A stretch of DNA of 64,000 nt. It comes from Streptomyces sp. GQFP (GTDB lineage Bacteria > Actinomycetota > Actinomycetes > Streptomycetales > Streptomycetaceae). A model generated the notes under the pieces. That model searched no databases, was not told the DNA's origin, and was given only the letters and a program-made list of their open reading frames with translations. Both the position numbers and the translations under genes were made by a program. Positions 16,222 to 24,492 of this stretch are shown here, in pieces (position 1 is the stretch's first letter; each line of letters starts with the position of its first letter). The stretch spans positions 7,998,001 to 8,062,000 of the forward strand of contig NZ_CP089312.1 of the NCBI RefSeq assembly GCF_021545335.1, read 5' to 3'.

Positions 16222-17964
16222 CTACGCGCTGACCGTCTCCCCAGGCAAGGAAAGGTCCAAGTCAACCGCCCCTTCCCCACCCGCATGCGTCGCAGACGAA
16301 GCATGCGGCCCGTACCCAGAAGCCCGCGCGGCCAGCACATACGCCCCCTGGGCAGGAACAGCGAGCGCGTAACTCCCGTCCTCCGCCGACAAGGTGGCTC
16401 CCGCCTGCCGCCCCCGCCTATCGATCAACGTGACCTTGGCCCGCGAGACCGGAACCCCATCGGCCCCCAGAACCCGCCCGCGGAACCCGGCGCCGACCGA
16501 GGCGTTGTCCTCACTGCTCGCCCGCAGCTGGAGCCCACTGTCCGGCCGCCGCCCCGGCAGGAACAGCGCCAGGACCAGCCCGACAGCCACAGCCCCCGTG
16601 GCGATCAGGAACGACACCCGGAAACCGTGCATGGTCGGGATCGCAACGCCCCCCACATGGTTCGCCGTGTTGGCGAGCACCATGCCGATGACGGCGCTCG
16701 ACACCGACGTACCGATGGAACGCATCAGGGTGTTGAGCCCGTTCGCCGCGCCGGTCTCCGAGGCCGGGACCGCGCCGACGATCAGGGCGGGGAGGGAGGA
16801 GTAGGCGAGCCCGATGCCGCCGCCCAGAACGACCGCGATGACGAGCGACTGCCAGGCCGCGCTCATCAGGCCGAGGCCGGCGCCGTAGCCGATGCCGATG
16901 ATCAGCAGGCCGAGGATCAGGGTGACCTTGGGCCCGTACTTGGCGGACAACCGCGCATAGACAGGGGCCGTGAACATCATCGTCAGGCCGAGCGGCGCCA
17001 CGATCAGGCCCGCCATGACCATCGACTGGCCGAGGCCGTAGCCGGTGGCGGTGGGCAGCTGGAGGAGCTGGGGCAGGACGAGCGAGACGACGTAGAAGGA
17101 GACGCCGACCATGATCGAGGCAAGGTTGGTGAAGAGGACAGCGGGCCGGGCGGTGGTCCGCAGGTCCACCAGCGGGGCCTTCAGGCGCAGCTCCAGTACG
17201 CCCCACAGGAGGAGTACGAGGGCGGACGCGCCGAACAGGCCGAGCGTGGTGGGGGAGGTCCAGCCCCAGTCGCTGCCCTTGGTGATGGGGAGGAGGAAGA
17301 GGACGAGACCGACGGACAGGCCGATCGCGCCGAGCACGTCGAAGGTGCCCTCCGCGCGCATCCGGGACTCCGGTACGACGAACAGGGTGAGGGCGATGGC
17401 GAAGGCACCGAGGCCGGCGGCGCCGTAGAAGAGGGCGTGCCAGTCGGAGTGCTGGGCGATCAGCGCGGCGAGGGGGAGGGCGAGGCCGCCGCCGACGCCG
17501 ATGGAGGAACTCATCAGGGCCATCGCCGAGGGGAGCTTCTCGCGGGGCAGCATGTCGCGCATCAGGCCGATGCCGAGGGGGATGGCACCCATGGCGAAGC
17601 CCTGGAGGGTCCGGCCCACGATCATGGTCAACAGGTCGCTGGTGAGCGCGCTGACCAGGGCGCCGACCACCATCACGGAGAGGCTGGCGATCAACAGGCG
17701 CCGCTTGCCGTACAGGTCACCGAGCCGGCCCATGATCGGCGTGGCCACGGCTCCGGAGAGGAGCGTCGAGGTCAGCACCCAGGTGGCGTTGCTGGGCGAG
17801 GTGCTCAGCAGCTGGGGCAGGTCCTTGATGACAGGGACGAGCAGGGTCTGCATGACCGCGACAACAATGCCCGCGAAGGCGAGCACCGGGACTATGGCCC
17901 CGCCCGTTCTGCCGGTGCCACCGCTATCCCCGGCGGGCCGGTCGGTCGTGGTCGTGTGCGTCAT
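16222..17964 (-). CDS. MFS drug/metabolite exporter (DHA2-like) with C-terminal carboxypeptidase-regulatory-like domain
   Basis: This 580-residue proton-driven exporter has 14 predicted membrane helices in residues about 25-465. The MFS signature is in RLGDLYGKRRLLIAS and the GRTLQGFAMGAIPLGIGLMRD segment matches the DHA2 family. After the last helix comes a soluble domain (about 490-580) with GFRGRVLGADGVPVSRAKV and GSYALAVPAQGAYVLAARA, which is a beta-sandwich of the carboxypeptidase-regulatory-like type. The added domain is unusual in MFS proteins and could bind a partner or sugar. No local regulator is adjacent. Confidence 0.9.
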   Translation of the reverse strand: MTHTTTTDRPAGDSGGTGRTGGAIVPVLAFAGIVVAVMQTLLVPVIKDLPQLLSTSPSNATWVLTSTLLSGAVATPIMGRLGDLYGKRRLLIASLSVMVVGALVSALTSDLLTMIVGRTLQGFAMGAIPLGIGLMRDMLPREKLPSAMALMSSSIGVGGGLALPLAALIAQHSDWHALFYGAAGLGAFAIALTLFVVPESRMRAEGTFDVLGAIGLSVGLVLFLLPITKGSDWGWTSPTTLGLFGASALVLLLWGVLELRLKAPLVDLRTTARPAVLFTNLASIMVGVSFYVVSLVLPQLLQLPTATGYGLGQSMVMAGLIVAPLGLTMMFTAPVYARLSAKYGPKVTLILGLLIIGIGYGAGLGLMSAAWQSLVIAVVLGGGIGLAYSSLPALIVGAVPASETGAANGLNTLMRSIGTSVSSAVIGMVLANTANHVGGVAIPTMHGFRVSFLIATGAVAVGLVLALFLPGRRPDSGLQLRASSEDNASVGAGFRGRVLGADGVPVSRAKVTLIDRRGRQAGATLSAEDGSYALAVPAQGAYVLAARASGYGPHASSATHAGGEGAVDLDLSLPGETVSA

Positions 17965-18376
17965 GGGGTGGGGCCTCCAGGCAGGGTGGTGATCGTGGCG
18001 TTTCGCCGTGGGGACGGGGGTATGTGTGAGATGAACCTGTGTGCCTGGGCAACTATTCCGATGTTTTGGCGTACTAACTAATCCTTGACCTGTCCATGGG
18101 TGTCTGACCCTCTGTCATGTTCTCGGTCGGAAGACGGCTCGGACGAGGGGTTGGGCCGGAAAGTCCGGTCGGCAGGGCTGGGGAAGGGCCTGTGACGGCC
18201 TCTGGCAGGCGTGTCGTCGGTGTCTCGTGCAAGTCCCGGAACCCGTCCGCAGGGGGGCTTGCCCCGGCCTGCCACACGGCCGTTGGTGGGCTCTCGCCCG
18301 CTCTTGCCGATCCCTGCCGACCTGGGATTTCGCGTCGACCGCCCCTACGATCGCCGGATCGGGAAAGGGGGACCGG
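17965..18376. other. divergent intergenic region
   Basis: No convincing gene is seen in these 412 bases. An AT-richer block (about 18050-18085, with GTACTAACTAAT) stands out and is a candidate promoter/operator for the exporter gene. No clear inverted repeat is visible. Confidence 0.45.
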
Positions 18377-19153
18377 ATGGACCGGTCGGGCCGGAACATA
18401 CGCACGGTCGAGGACGTACTCCAGCTCCTGGACACCCTGTTCGCGCCGGAGGCCGATCGCTGGACGGGCGCGGCGGCCTCATGGTGGGACGGCTTCTATG
18501 CCGACCGGGCCAAGCCGGTGCCGTTCTTCGTCGCGAAGCCGGACGAGAACCTGGTCTCGTACCTGGAGCGGGGCCTGATCCCCGGGGCAGGCGGGAGCCG
18601 CGAGGGAGGCGGCGGTCGGGTCCTTGACCTGGGCTGCGGTCCGGGCCGCAACGCGCTGCACCTGGCCGCGCGGGGTTTCCGGGTGGACGCCGTCGATCTC
18701 TCGCCCACGGCCATTGCCTGGGCGGAGGAGCGAGCGACCGAGGCCGGGGCCGACATCCGCTTCCTCTGCGGGGACGCCTTCGCCCTGGCCGATGGTGCGC
18801 TCGACGGTCCGTACGACCTGGTCTACGACTCCGGCTGCTTCCACCACCTGCCACCGCACCGCCGCGTCAGTTACCTGGCCCTGCTCGACAGGGTCCTGGC
18901 TCCCGGGGGCCTGTTCGCACTCACGTGCTTCGCGGCGGAGGAGACGGGACCCGCGGGGATGGGTTCCGAGCTGCCCGACGCCGACTTCTATCGGGACTCC
19001 CGCCTCCATGGGGGTATCGCCTACACGCCGGAGTCCCTTCGCTGGATCTTCTCGGATCTGACGGAGGTCGAACTGCGTCGTATGCGCGACGAACCGGCGG
19101 AGTCGGCCTGTTTCGGCGAGGAGTTCCTGTGGACGGCCCTGTTCCGCCGGTAG
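18377..19153 (+). CDS. class I SAM-dependent methyltransferase
   Basis: This 258-residue enzyme has a canonical motif I, RVLDLGCGPGRNALHLA (about residues 80-96), followed by VDAVDLSPTAIAWAEE with the acidic residue that contacts the ribose. The motif IV region is DLVYDSGCFHHLPPHRR. This layout resembles thiopurine/tellurite-type and small-molecule methyltransferases. The ATG at 18377 is chosen because GGGAAAGGGGG precedes it; upstream in-frame codons lack coding character. It is monocistronic and convergent with the two-component genes. Confidence 0.85.
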   Translation: MDRSGRNIRTVEDVLQLLDTLFAPEADRWTGAAASWWDGFYADRAKPVPFFVAKPDENLVSYLERGLIPGAGGSREGGGGRVLDLGCGPGRNALHLAARGFRVDAVDLSPTAIAWAEERATEAGADIRFLCGDAFALADGALDGPYDLVYDSGCFHHLPPHRRVSYLALLDRVLAPGGLFALTCFAAEETGPAGMGSELPDADFYRDSRLHGGIAYTPESLRWIFSDLTEVELRRMRDEPAESACFGEEFLWTALFRR

Positions 19154-19201
19154 GCAAGTCATGGGGTCTGTCCGGGCCGACGGACGTATCTCGGACAGGC
19201 C

Positions 19202-19843
19202 CTACAGCCACCCCTGCTGGCGCGCCTCCCGTACCGCCTCCATCCGATTGCGGGTCCCCGTCTTGCCGATGGCCGCCGAGAGGTAGTTGCGGACCGTCGA
19301 CTCCGAGAGGTGGAGTCTCGTGGCGATGTCGGCGACCGTCGCGCCGTCCACCGCGGCCTTGAGTACGTCGCCCTCGCGGGCCGTGAGCGGGTTCGGGCCG
19401 GCGCTGAGCGCGGCGGCCGCGAGGGCGGGGTCGATGACCGTCTCGCCGGTCAGTGCGCGGCGGATCGACGCCGCCAGCTCCTCCACCGGGCCGTCCTTGA
19501 CGAGGAAACCGGCGGCGCCCGCCTCCATCGCCCGGCGCAGATAGCCGGGGCGGCCGAAGGTGGTCAGGATCAGTACGCGGCAGTCCGGGACCTCGTCGCG
19601 GAGCCGGGCGGCGGCGTCCAGGCCGCTCATGCCGGGCAGTTCGATGTCGAGGAGCGCCACGTCCGGGCGGTGCAGGAGGGCCGCGTCGACGATCGCGTCC
19701 CCGGTCCCGACCTGGGCGACGACCTCCATGTCCGGCTCCAACCCGAGCAGCAGGGCGAGAGCGCCCCGCATCATTCCCTGGTCCTCGGCGAGCAGGACTC
19801 TGACGGACTTCGCGGGACGGTGGTCCCGGGGCATCTCGTTCAC
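19202..19843 (-). CDS. NarL/LuxR-family response regulator
   Basis: This 213-residue regulator has a receiver domain with the acidic pocket LLAEDQG, phospho-acceptor Asp66 in DVALLDIELPG, and the conserved Lys in FLVKDGP. A C-terminal LuxR-type HTH (about 145-205) contains LTAREGDVLKAAVDGATVAD and HLSESTVRNYLS. Its GTG start overlaps the kinase stop as GTGA, so it is coupled to the kinase. The pair has the DesK/DesR organisation, and a membrane or lipid cue is plausible but inferred. Confidence 0.93.
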   Translation of the reverse strand: MNEMPRDHRPAKSVRVLLAEDQGMMRGALALLLGLEPDMEVVAQVGTGDAIVDAALLHRPDVALLDIELPGMSGLDAAARLRDEVPDCRVLILTTFGRPGYLRRAMEAGAAGFLVKDGPVEELAASIRRALTGETVIDPALAAAALSAGPNPLTAREGDVLKAAVDGATVADIATRLHLSESTVRNYLSAAIGKTGTRNRMEAVREARQQGWL

Positions 19844-21165
19844 GGGGTAAGGGTAGGGCGGGGGTGGGGGCTGAGCTGGGAGGGAGGCGGCTGCTCCTGT
19901 ACCTCCGTGGGCGGCTCGGCCACCTCTGTGGGCAACTCGGCCGTCACCAGGAAGCCGCCCCTGGGTGTCGGGCCCGCCTCGAGTGAGCCGCCCGCCGCCG
20001 TCAGGCGTTCCTTGAGGCCCTTCAGTCCGGTGCCGCCGACATTCGGTCGTACGGACGGCGTGGGCTGTACGTCGGTGCCGGTGCCGTTGTCCGCGATGCT
20101 CAGTTGCACCCGTTCCCCCGTGCCCTCCACGCTGATCTCGCAGCGGGCGGCGTCACTGTGCCGTACGACGTTCGTGACCGCCTCCCGTACCACCCAGCCC
20201 AGGAGCGCCTCCGCCGACGCGGGCAGGGGCGGGCCCGAGCGGTGGATCGCCGGGGTGATGTCCGCCGCCGTCAGGACCGAGTCCGCGCGGTCCAGTTCCG
20301 TGGCCAGGCTGCCCTGTCGGTAGCCGGTCACCGCCTCGCGGATCTCCGTCAGGGCCTGGCGGCCCACCGACTCGATGTCCGTGATCTGGAGGAGGGCCGC
20401 GTCCATGTTCGACGGTGCCAACCGACGCGCCGCCTCCGACTTCACCACGATCACCGACAGGGTGTGGCCCAGCAGATCGTGCAGGTCGCGGGAGAACCGC
20501 AGCCGTTCCTCCTCGACCGCGCGGTGCGCCAACTCTTCGCGCGCCGCCCGCAGTTCACGTACCGCCTCGGTCAGGGACAGGATCGCCGCCGTCACCATGG
20601 TCGACAGGAACGTCCCGTACGCGACGTTCAGCGCGTCCCAGCCGTCCCGCACCGCGGAGACCGCCGCCGCGAGGGCGGTGAGCGCGAGTCCGGCGCGGCC
20701 CAGCCACGGGCCCCGCATCACCGCGCCCGTGGCCAGTCCGAGCAGCGGGAAGAAGTACAGCCAGCTGCCGCCGTACGCGATCGCCAGCGCGCAGGTCACC
20801 ACGCCCATCAGGGCGAGCGCGACCCGCGTCGACCTCGCGCCCCGCTTCTCCTTCGCGAACGCGCGGAACGTGACGTAGATGTAGAGGGAGTTGAAGGCGA
20901 GCAGGCCCAGGGAGCCGATCCAGGGCTGTGGGGTGCGGCCCTGGAGGAGGTTGGAGAAGGAGCCCAGGCCCATCAGCAGCCAGGGCAGCAGGGTGAAACC
21001 GGTGGGCGGCGGGCCCGTGTTCTCCGGCTCCGGCAGCCGGCCGCCCGACTTCCGCGCGGCACGCCGGGCGGCCTTGCACCGCTGTGCGTCCGCCCGCCAC
21101 CGCGCCCGTTCCGCCTGCCATTCACTCACCTGGCGGGTGATCTCCCGCATCCAGAACATGGACAT
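19840..21165 (-). CDS. HisKA_3-type sensor histidine kinase (DesK-like)
   Basis: This 441-residue kinase has a short N-terminal cytoplasmic stretch rich in Arg, then several membrane helices (about residues 60-190). The dimerisation/phospho-acceptor helix is SRDLHDLLGHTLSVIVVKSE with the reactive His. The ATPase region has WVVREAVTNVVRHSDA (N-box), DNGTGTD (G1) and GGTGLKGLKERLTAAGG (G2). This is the NarL/DesK family. The operon order is kinase then regulator. Just upstream of the start lie direct repeats and the regulatory region shared with the MaoC operon. Confidence 0.92.
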   Translation of the reverse strand: MSMFWMREITRQVSEWQAERARWRADAQRCKAARRAARKSGGRLPEPENTGPPPTGFTLLPWLLMGLGSFSNLLQGRTPQPWIGSLGLLAFNSLYIYVTFRAFAKEKRGARSTRVALALMGVVTCALAIAYGGSWLYFFPLLGLATGAVMRGPWLGRAGLALTALAAAVSAVRDGWDALNVAYGTFLSTMVTAAILSLTEAVRELRAAREELAHRAVEEERLRFSRDLHDLLGHTLSVIVVKSEAARRLAPSNMDAALLQITDIESVGRQALTEIREAVTGYRQGSLATELDRADSVLTAADITPAIHRSGPPLPASAEALLGWVVREAVTNVVRHSDAARCEISVEGTGERVQLSIADNGTGTDVQPTPSVRPNVGGTGLKGLKERLTAAGGSLEAGPTPRGGFLVTAELPTEVAEPPTEVQEQPPPSQLSPHPRPTLTP

Positions 21166-21236
21166 CAGCGTACGAAGCGATCGTCACACCGGGCAGATGT
21201 CGATGTACGGACTTCGGTAGGACAAATGTCCTGGCC

Positions 21237-21268
21237 CGTGAATCATGCATACCGTGAATCACGCATAC
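21237..21268. repeat. two 16-bp direct repeats (GTGAATCAYGCATACM)
   Basis: GTGAATCATGCATACC and GTGAATCACGCATACA follow each other directly. They lie 70 bp upstream of the kinase start and could be a tandem binding site for the coupled response regulator. Confidence 0.5.
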
Positions 21269-21270
21269 AG

Positions 21271-21285
21271 CTGACGGAGCGTCAG
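21271..21285. promoter_or_regulatory. palindromic operator CTGACG-GAG-CGTCAG
   Basis: The 6-bp arms are perfect and identical to those at 10899-10913. It lies about 180 bp upstream of the MaoC gene and 51 bp upstream of the KstR-type site. Confidence 0.6.
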
Positions 21286-21335
21286 GAGCCTTCACAACTC
21301 AGGACCGCTCGGATATACAACAGAGGGCGCCGGAC

Positions 21336-21349
21336 TGGAACGCGTTCTA
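21336..21349. promoter_or_regulatory. KstR-type operator (TnnAACnnGTTnnA)
   Basis: TGGAACGCGTTCTA fits every fixed position of the KstR consensus and extends as the near-palindrome CTGGAACGCGTTCTAG. It sits about 120 bp upstream of the MaoC-type hydratase gene, the first of three likely steroid/acyl-CoA genes. Confidence 0.75.
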
Positions 21350-21466
21350 GAACGGCCCGTATCGACCTCGGTGCGGCCGACGGTGCGGACGACCGTACCG
21401 AGGTCTCAGTTCCGCCTCAGTTCCGCGAGCTCGCCGCCAGTTGTCTGCCAGTCGATCAGGAGTCCC

Positions 21467-22330
21467 ATGCCCATTGACGCCGCCAAGGCCGTCGCCGCCG
21501 AACCCCGGTCCACAGAGATCGCCTGGGGCCGCAAGGACGTCCAGCTCTACCACCTCGGCATCGGCGCCGGCGTCCCCGCGACCGATCCCGGCGAACTCCG
21601 CTACACCCTCGAATCCCGGCTGCACGTCCTGCCCAGCTTCGCCACCGTCGCCGGCAACGGCTCCCCGGACGTGATCAGCGGCCTCTCCATGCCCGGCGTC
21701 GACGTCGACCTCGCCCACGTCCTGCACGGCGGCCAGAGCATCGAGGTCCACCGCCCGATCCCGGTCGAGGGCAGGGCGCGCGTCACCGGGAGCATCGCCG
21801 CCGTGTACGACAAGGGCAGCGCCGCCATCCTCGTCATGCGCACCGAAGTCGCCGACGCCGACGGGCCGTTGTGGACGAGCGACGCGCAGATCTTCGTACG
21901 GGGGGAGGGCGGCTGGGGCGGCGACCGGGGGCCCTCGACCCGGCTTCCGGTGCCCGGCGGTGAGCCCGCGAAGGTCGTCGAGCGGACCGTACGGGAGGAC
22001 CAGGCGCTGCTCTACCGCCTCTCCGGCGACTGGAACCCGCTGCACGCCGACCCCGAGTTCGCCGCTCGCGCCGGATTCGAACGGCCCATCCTGCACGGGC
22101 TGTGCACGTACGGCATGACGCTCAAGGCGGTCGTCGACACCGTGCTCGGCGGGGACGTCGGCCGGGTCCGCGCGTACCGCACCCGCTTCGCCGGGGTGGT
22201 GTTCCCGGGGGAGACCCTGCGCATCCGGATGTGGACGCCTGAGCCGGACCGCGTCCAGGTGTCGGTCACCGCCGTCGAGCGGGACGACGCGCCGGTACTG
22301 GCCGACACCGTCGTCGAGCACTCCGCATGA
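21467..22330 (+). CDS. MaoC-family 2-enoyl-CoA hydratase (double hot-dog)
   Basis: This 287-residue enzyme probably hydrates a trans-2-enoyl-CoA to the (R)-3-hydroxyacyl-CoA. The C-terminal hot-dog has the hydratase-2 motif YRLSGDWNPLHADPEFA with catalytic Asp and His, followed by GFERPILHGLC. The N-terminal hot-dog lacks the motif, as in eukaryotic-type MFE-2 and Rv3538 (steroid side-chain hydratase). The ATG at 21467 has AGGAG nearby and gives the family length. The KstR-type site upstream and the ADH/SDR genes downstream support a role in steroid side-chain beta-oxidation. Confidence 0.88.
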   Translation: MPIDAAKAVAAEPRSTEIAWGRKDVQLYHLGIGAGVPATDPGELRYTLESRLHVLPSFATVAGNGSPDVISGLSMPGVDVDLAHVLHGGQSIEVHRPIPVEGRARVTGSIAAVYDKGSAAILVMRTEVADADGPLWTSDAQIFVRGEGGWGGDRGPSTRLPVPGGEPAKVVERTVREDQALLYRLSGDWNPLHADPEFAARAGFERPILHGLCTYGMTLKAVVDTVLGGDVGRVRAYRTRFAGVVFPGETLRIRMWTPEPDRVQVSVTAVERDDAPVLADTVVEHSA

Positions 22331-22343
22331 ACAACCTACGTCC

Positions 22344-22403
22344 GTGAGCCGCACGCCCGTGAGCCGCACGCCCATGAGTCGCACGCCCGTGAGCCGTACG
22401 CCC
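22344..22403. repeat. four tandem 15-bp repeats
   Basis: The unit GTGAGCCGCACGCCC occurs at 22344 and 22359, ATGAGTCGCACGCCC at 22374 and GTGAGCCGTACGCCC at 22389. A partial unit follows. It lies in the spacer before the alcohol dehydrogenase gene. Reading through it gives no clear gene. Confidence 0.85.
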
Positions 22404-22442
22404 GTGGGTTGAGCCGAGCACATTCCTGAGGGGAGCCGCATC

Positions 22443-23519
22443 ATGCGCGCAGCCGTACTGCACGAGATCGGGCAGGACAAGCTCGACGTCCTCGACGACG
22501 TCGAGGCCGTGGGCTTCGGCCCCGGCAAGGTGAGGATCCGGGTACGGGCCACCGGGCTGTGCCACTCGGACCTCTCCGCGATGAACGGCGTACTGCCGCA
22601 GCCCGCGCCCTTCGTCCCCGGCCACGAGGGCGCCGGCGAGATCCTCGAAGTCGGGGACGGGGTAACCCACTTGAAGGTCGGTGACCGGGTCGTCGTCTGC
22701 TGGCTGCCCGCCTGCGGGGCGTGTCCCGCGTGCAAGCGCGGGCAGAGCGAACTGTGTCTCTCCGGGTTCATGAACGCGGGCACCCCCAACTTCCGTCGCC
22801 CCGGCGGCGATGTCTTCGGCATGGCCGGCACCGGCACCTTCACCGAGGAGGTCGTCGTCGACGCCGGCTGTGCCGTGCCCATCCCCGACGACGTGCCCTT
22901 CGACATCGCCGCCCTCATCGGCTGCGGGGTGACCACCGGACTCGGCGCCGCCATCAACACCGCTGGTGTGGAAGCCGGTTCGTCGGTCGCCGTCATCGGC
23001 TGCGGGGGCGTCGGCATCTCCGCGATACAGGGCGCCCGGCTCCAGGGCGCCGCCGAGATCGTCGCCGTCGACCCGGTCGTCTCGCGCCGCGAGTCCGCGC
23101 TCAAGTTCGGTGCCACGAAGGCGGTTTCGCCGGACGAGCTGGCCGACGCCAAGCAACAGGTCACCGGCGGCGAGGGGTTCGACTACGTCTTCGAGGTCGT
23201 CGGCCGCTCCGCCACCGCCCGCACCGCCTACGACACCACCCGGCGCGGCGGCACCATGGTCGTCGTCGGCGCGGGCGCCATGGACGACAACCTCCAACTC
23301 AACATGTTCGAGCTGTTCTTCGACGAGAAGCGCATCCTGCCGTCCATGTACGGCGGCGGCGACGTCCTGCGGTCCTACGAGCGCACGATCGCCCTCTGGC
23401 GCGCCGGACGCGTCGACCTCGAGAACCTCATCACCCACCGTGTACCGCTCTCCGGCATCAACGAGGCCCTCGACCAGATGCGTACGGGAACCGCGCTGCG
23501 TACGTGCATCGAGATCTGA
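22443..23519 (+). CDS. zinc-dependent medium-chain alcohol dehydrogenase
   Basis: This 358-residue MDR enzyme oxidises an alcohol with NAD+. Catalytic zinc ligands are Cys40 in GLCHSDLS and His61 in VPGHEGAGEI. Structural zinc ligands are Cys91, Cys94, Cys97 and Cys105 in CGACPACKRG and SELC. The Rossmann motif is VAVIGCGGVGISAIQG. The closest resemblance is to mycobacterial AdhB/AdhD-type enzymes. The ATG follows GAGGGGAGC. It lies between the hydratase and SDR genes with a 25-bp spacer to the latter, and the three are probably one operon. The substrate may be a sterol side-chain alcohol, which is inferred. Confidence 0.92.
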   Translation: MRAAVLHEIGQDKLDVLDDVEAVGFGPGKVRIRVRATGLCHSDLSAMNGVLPQPAPFVPGHEGAGEILEVGDGVTHLKVGDRVVVCWLPACGACPACKRGQSELCLSGFMNAGTPNFRRPGGDVFGMAGTGTFTEEVVVDAGCAVPIPDDVPFDIAALIGCGVTTGLGAAINTAGVEAGSSVAVIGCGGVGISAIQGARLQGAAEIVAVDPVVSRRESALKFGATKAVSPDELADAKQQVTGGEGFDYVFEVVGRSATARTAYDTTRRGGTMVVVGAGAMDDNLQLNMFELFFDEKRILPSMYGGGDVLRSYERTIALWRAGRVDLENLITHRVPLSGINEALDQMRTGTALRTCIEI

Positions 23520-23544
23520 GCGAGCAGAAAGGCTGAGAGCGCTG

Positions 23545-24492
23545 ATGTCACTGCCACTTGAGGGGCTCGCCGCGATCGTCACGGGCGCTGGGCGCGGTCT
23601 GGGCCGGGCCGAGGCGCTGGAACTGGCCCGGCTCGGCGCGGCCGTCGTCGTCAACGACTACGGCCAGCCCGGCCGGGACGGCTCCGGCGAGGCGTCCGCC
23701 ACCCCCGCCGAGGAGGTCGCCGCCGAGATCCGTGCGGCGGGCGGCACGGCGGTCGCGCACACCGGAGACGTCGCCGATCACCAACAGGCCCGTGAACTCG
23801 TCGAGTTGGCGATCGCCGAGTTCGGGAAACTGGACGTCCTCGTCAACAACGCGGGCATTCTGCGCGACCGCATGGTCTTCTCCATGACGGAGGGGGAGTG
23901 GGACTCCGTCATACGGGTCCACCTCAAGGGCCACTTCAACACGACCCACTTCGCCGCCGCGCATTGGCGCGAGCGGTCCAAGGCGAGCGGCGCACCGGTG
24001 TACGGGCGGATCGTGAACACGTCCTCGGAGGCGTTTCTCGTCGGTTCGGCGGGACAGCCCAACTACGCCGCCGCGAAAGGCGGAATCGTCGGGCTGACCA
24101 CCTCCACGGCCCTCGCCCTCGCCAAGTACGGCGTCACGGCGAACGCGATCTGCCCCCGCGCCCGGACACGGATGACCGAGGACGTCTTCCAGGATTTCGA
24201 GCGGCCGGAGAACGCCCACAACGGTCTCGATCCTCTCGCCCCCGAGCATGTCGCCCCGCTCGTCGGCTACTTGGCCTCACCGGCCGCCGAACACGTCAAC
24301 GGACAGCTGCTCGTCGTCCACGGCGGAATGGTCGCCGTCGTCGAACGCCCGCGTGTGGCCGCCAAGTTCGACAGCAAGCAGGACGCTTTCACCTACGACG
24401 AACTGGACGCGCTCCTCACCCCGCACTACGCACAGCGGCCCGCGGGGGAGACGTTCGCGGCGGCGGAGGTACTCGGACTCAAGCGCGGCTAG
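23545..24492 (+). CDS. short-chain dehydrogenase, 17-beta-HSD4/Hsd4A-like
   Basis: This 315-residue SDR has TGAGRGLGRAE at residues 13-23, NNAG near 100, the catalytic Ser in NTSSE (about 160) and Y174-x3-K178 in YAAAK. VNDYG after the second strand marks the MFE-2-type branch, represented in M. tuberculosis by Hsd4A (Rv3502c), which oxidises 3-hydroxyacyl-CoA of steroid side chains. With the MaoC hydratase it would supply two consecutive beta-oxidation steps. Its TAG stop is the target of the IS630 insertion; removal of the element restores the same TAG, so the protein is not changed. Confidence 0.9.
   Translation: MSLPLEGLAAIVTGAGRGLGRAEALELARLGAAVVVNDYGQPGRDGSGEASATPAEEVAAEIRAAGGTAVAHTGDVADHQQARELVELAIAEFGKLDVLVNNAGILRDRMVFSMTEGEWDSVIRVHLKGHFNTTHFAAAHWRERSKASGAPVYGRIVNTSSEAFLVGSAGQPNYAAAKGGIVGLTTSTALALAKYGVTANAICPRARTRMTEDVFQDFERPENAHNGLDPLAPEHVAPLVGYLASPAAEHVNGQLLVVHGGMVAVVERPRVAAKFDSKQDAFTYDELDALLTPHYAQRPAGETFAAAEVLGLKRG

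Noticed and set aside
16087..18081. Long open frame on the plus strand opposite the MFS exporter
   Set aside because: The product is Arg/Gly/Asp-rich low-complexity sequence without domains, the usual shadow of a high-GC gene on the other strand; the exporter frame has clear membrane helices.
22344..22403. CRISPR-like array
   Set aside because: Units are 15 bp, contiguous, without unique spacers, and no cas genes are present.
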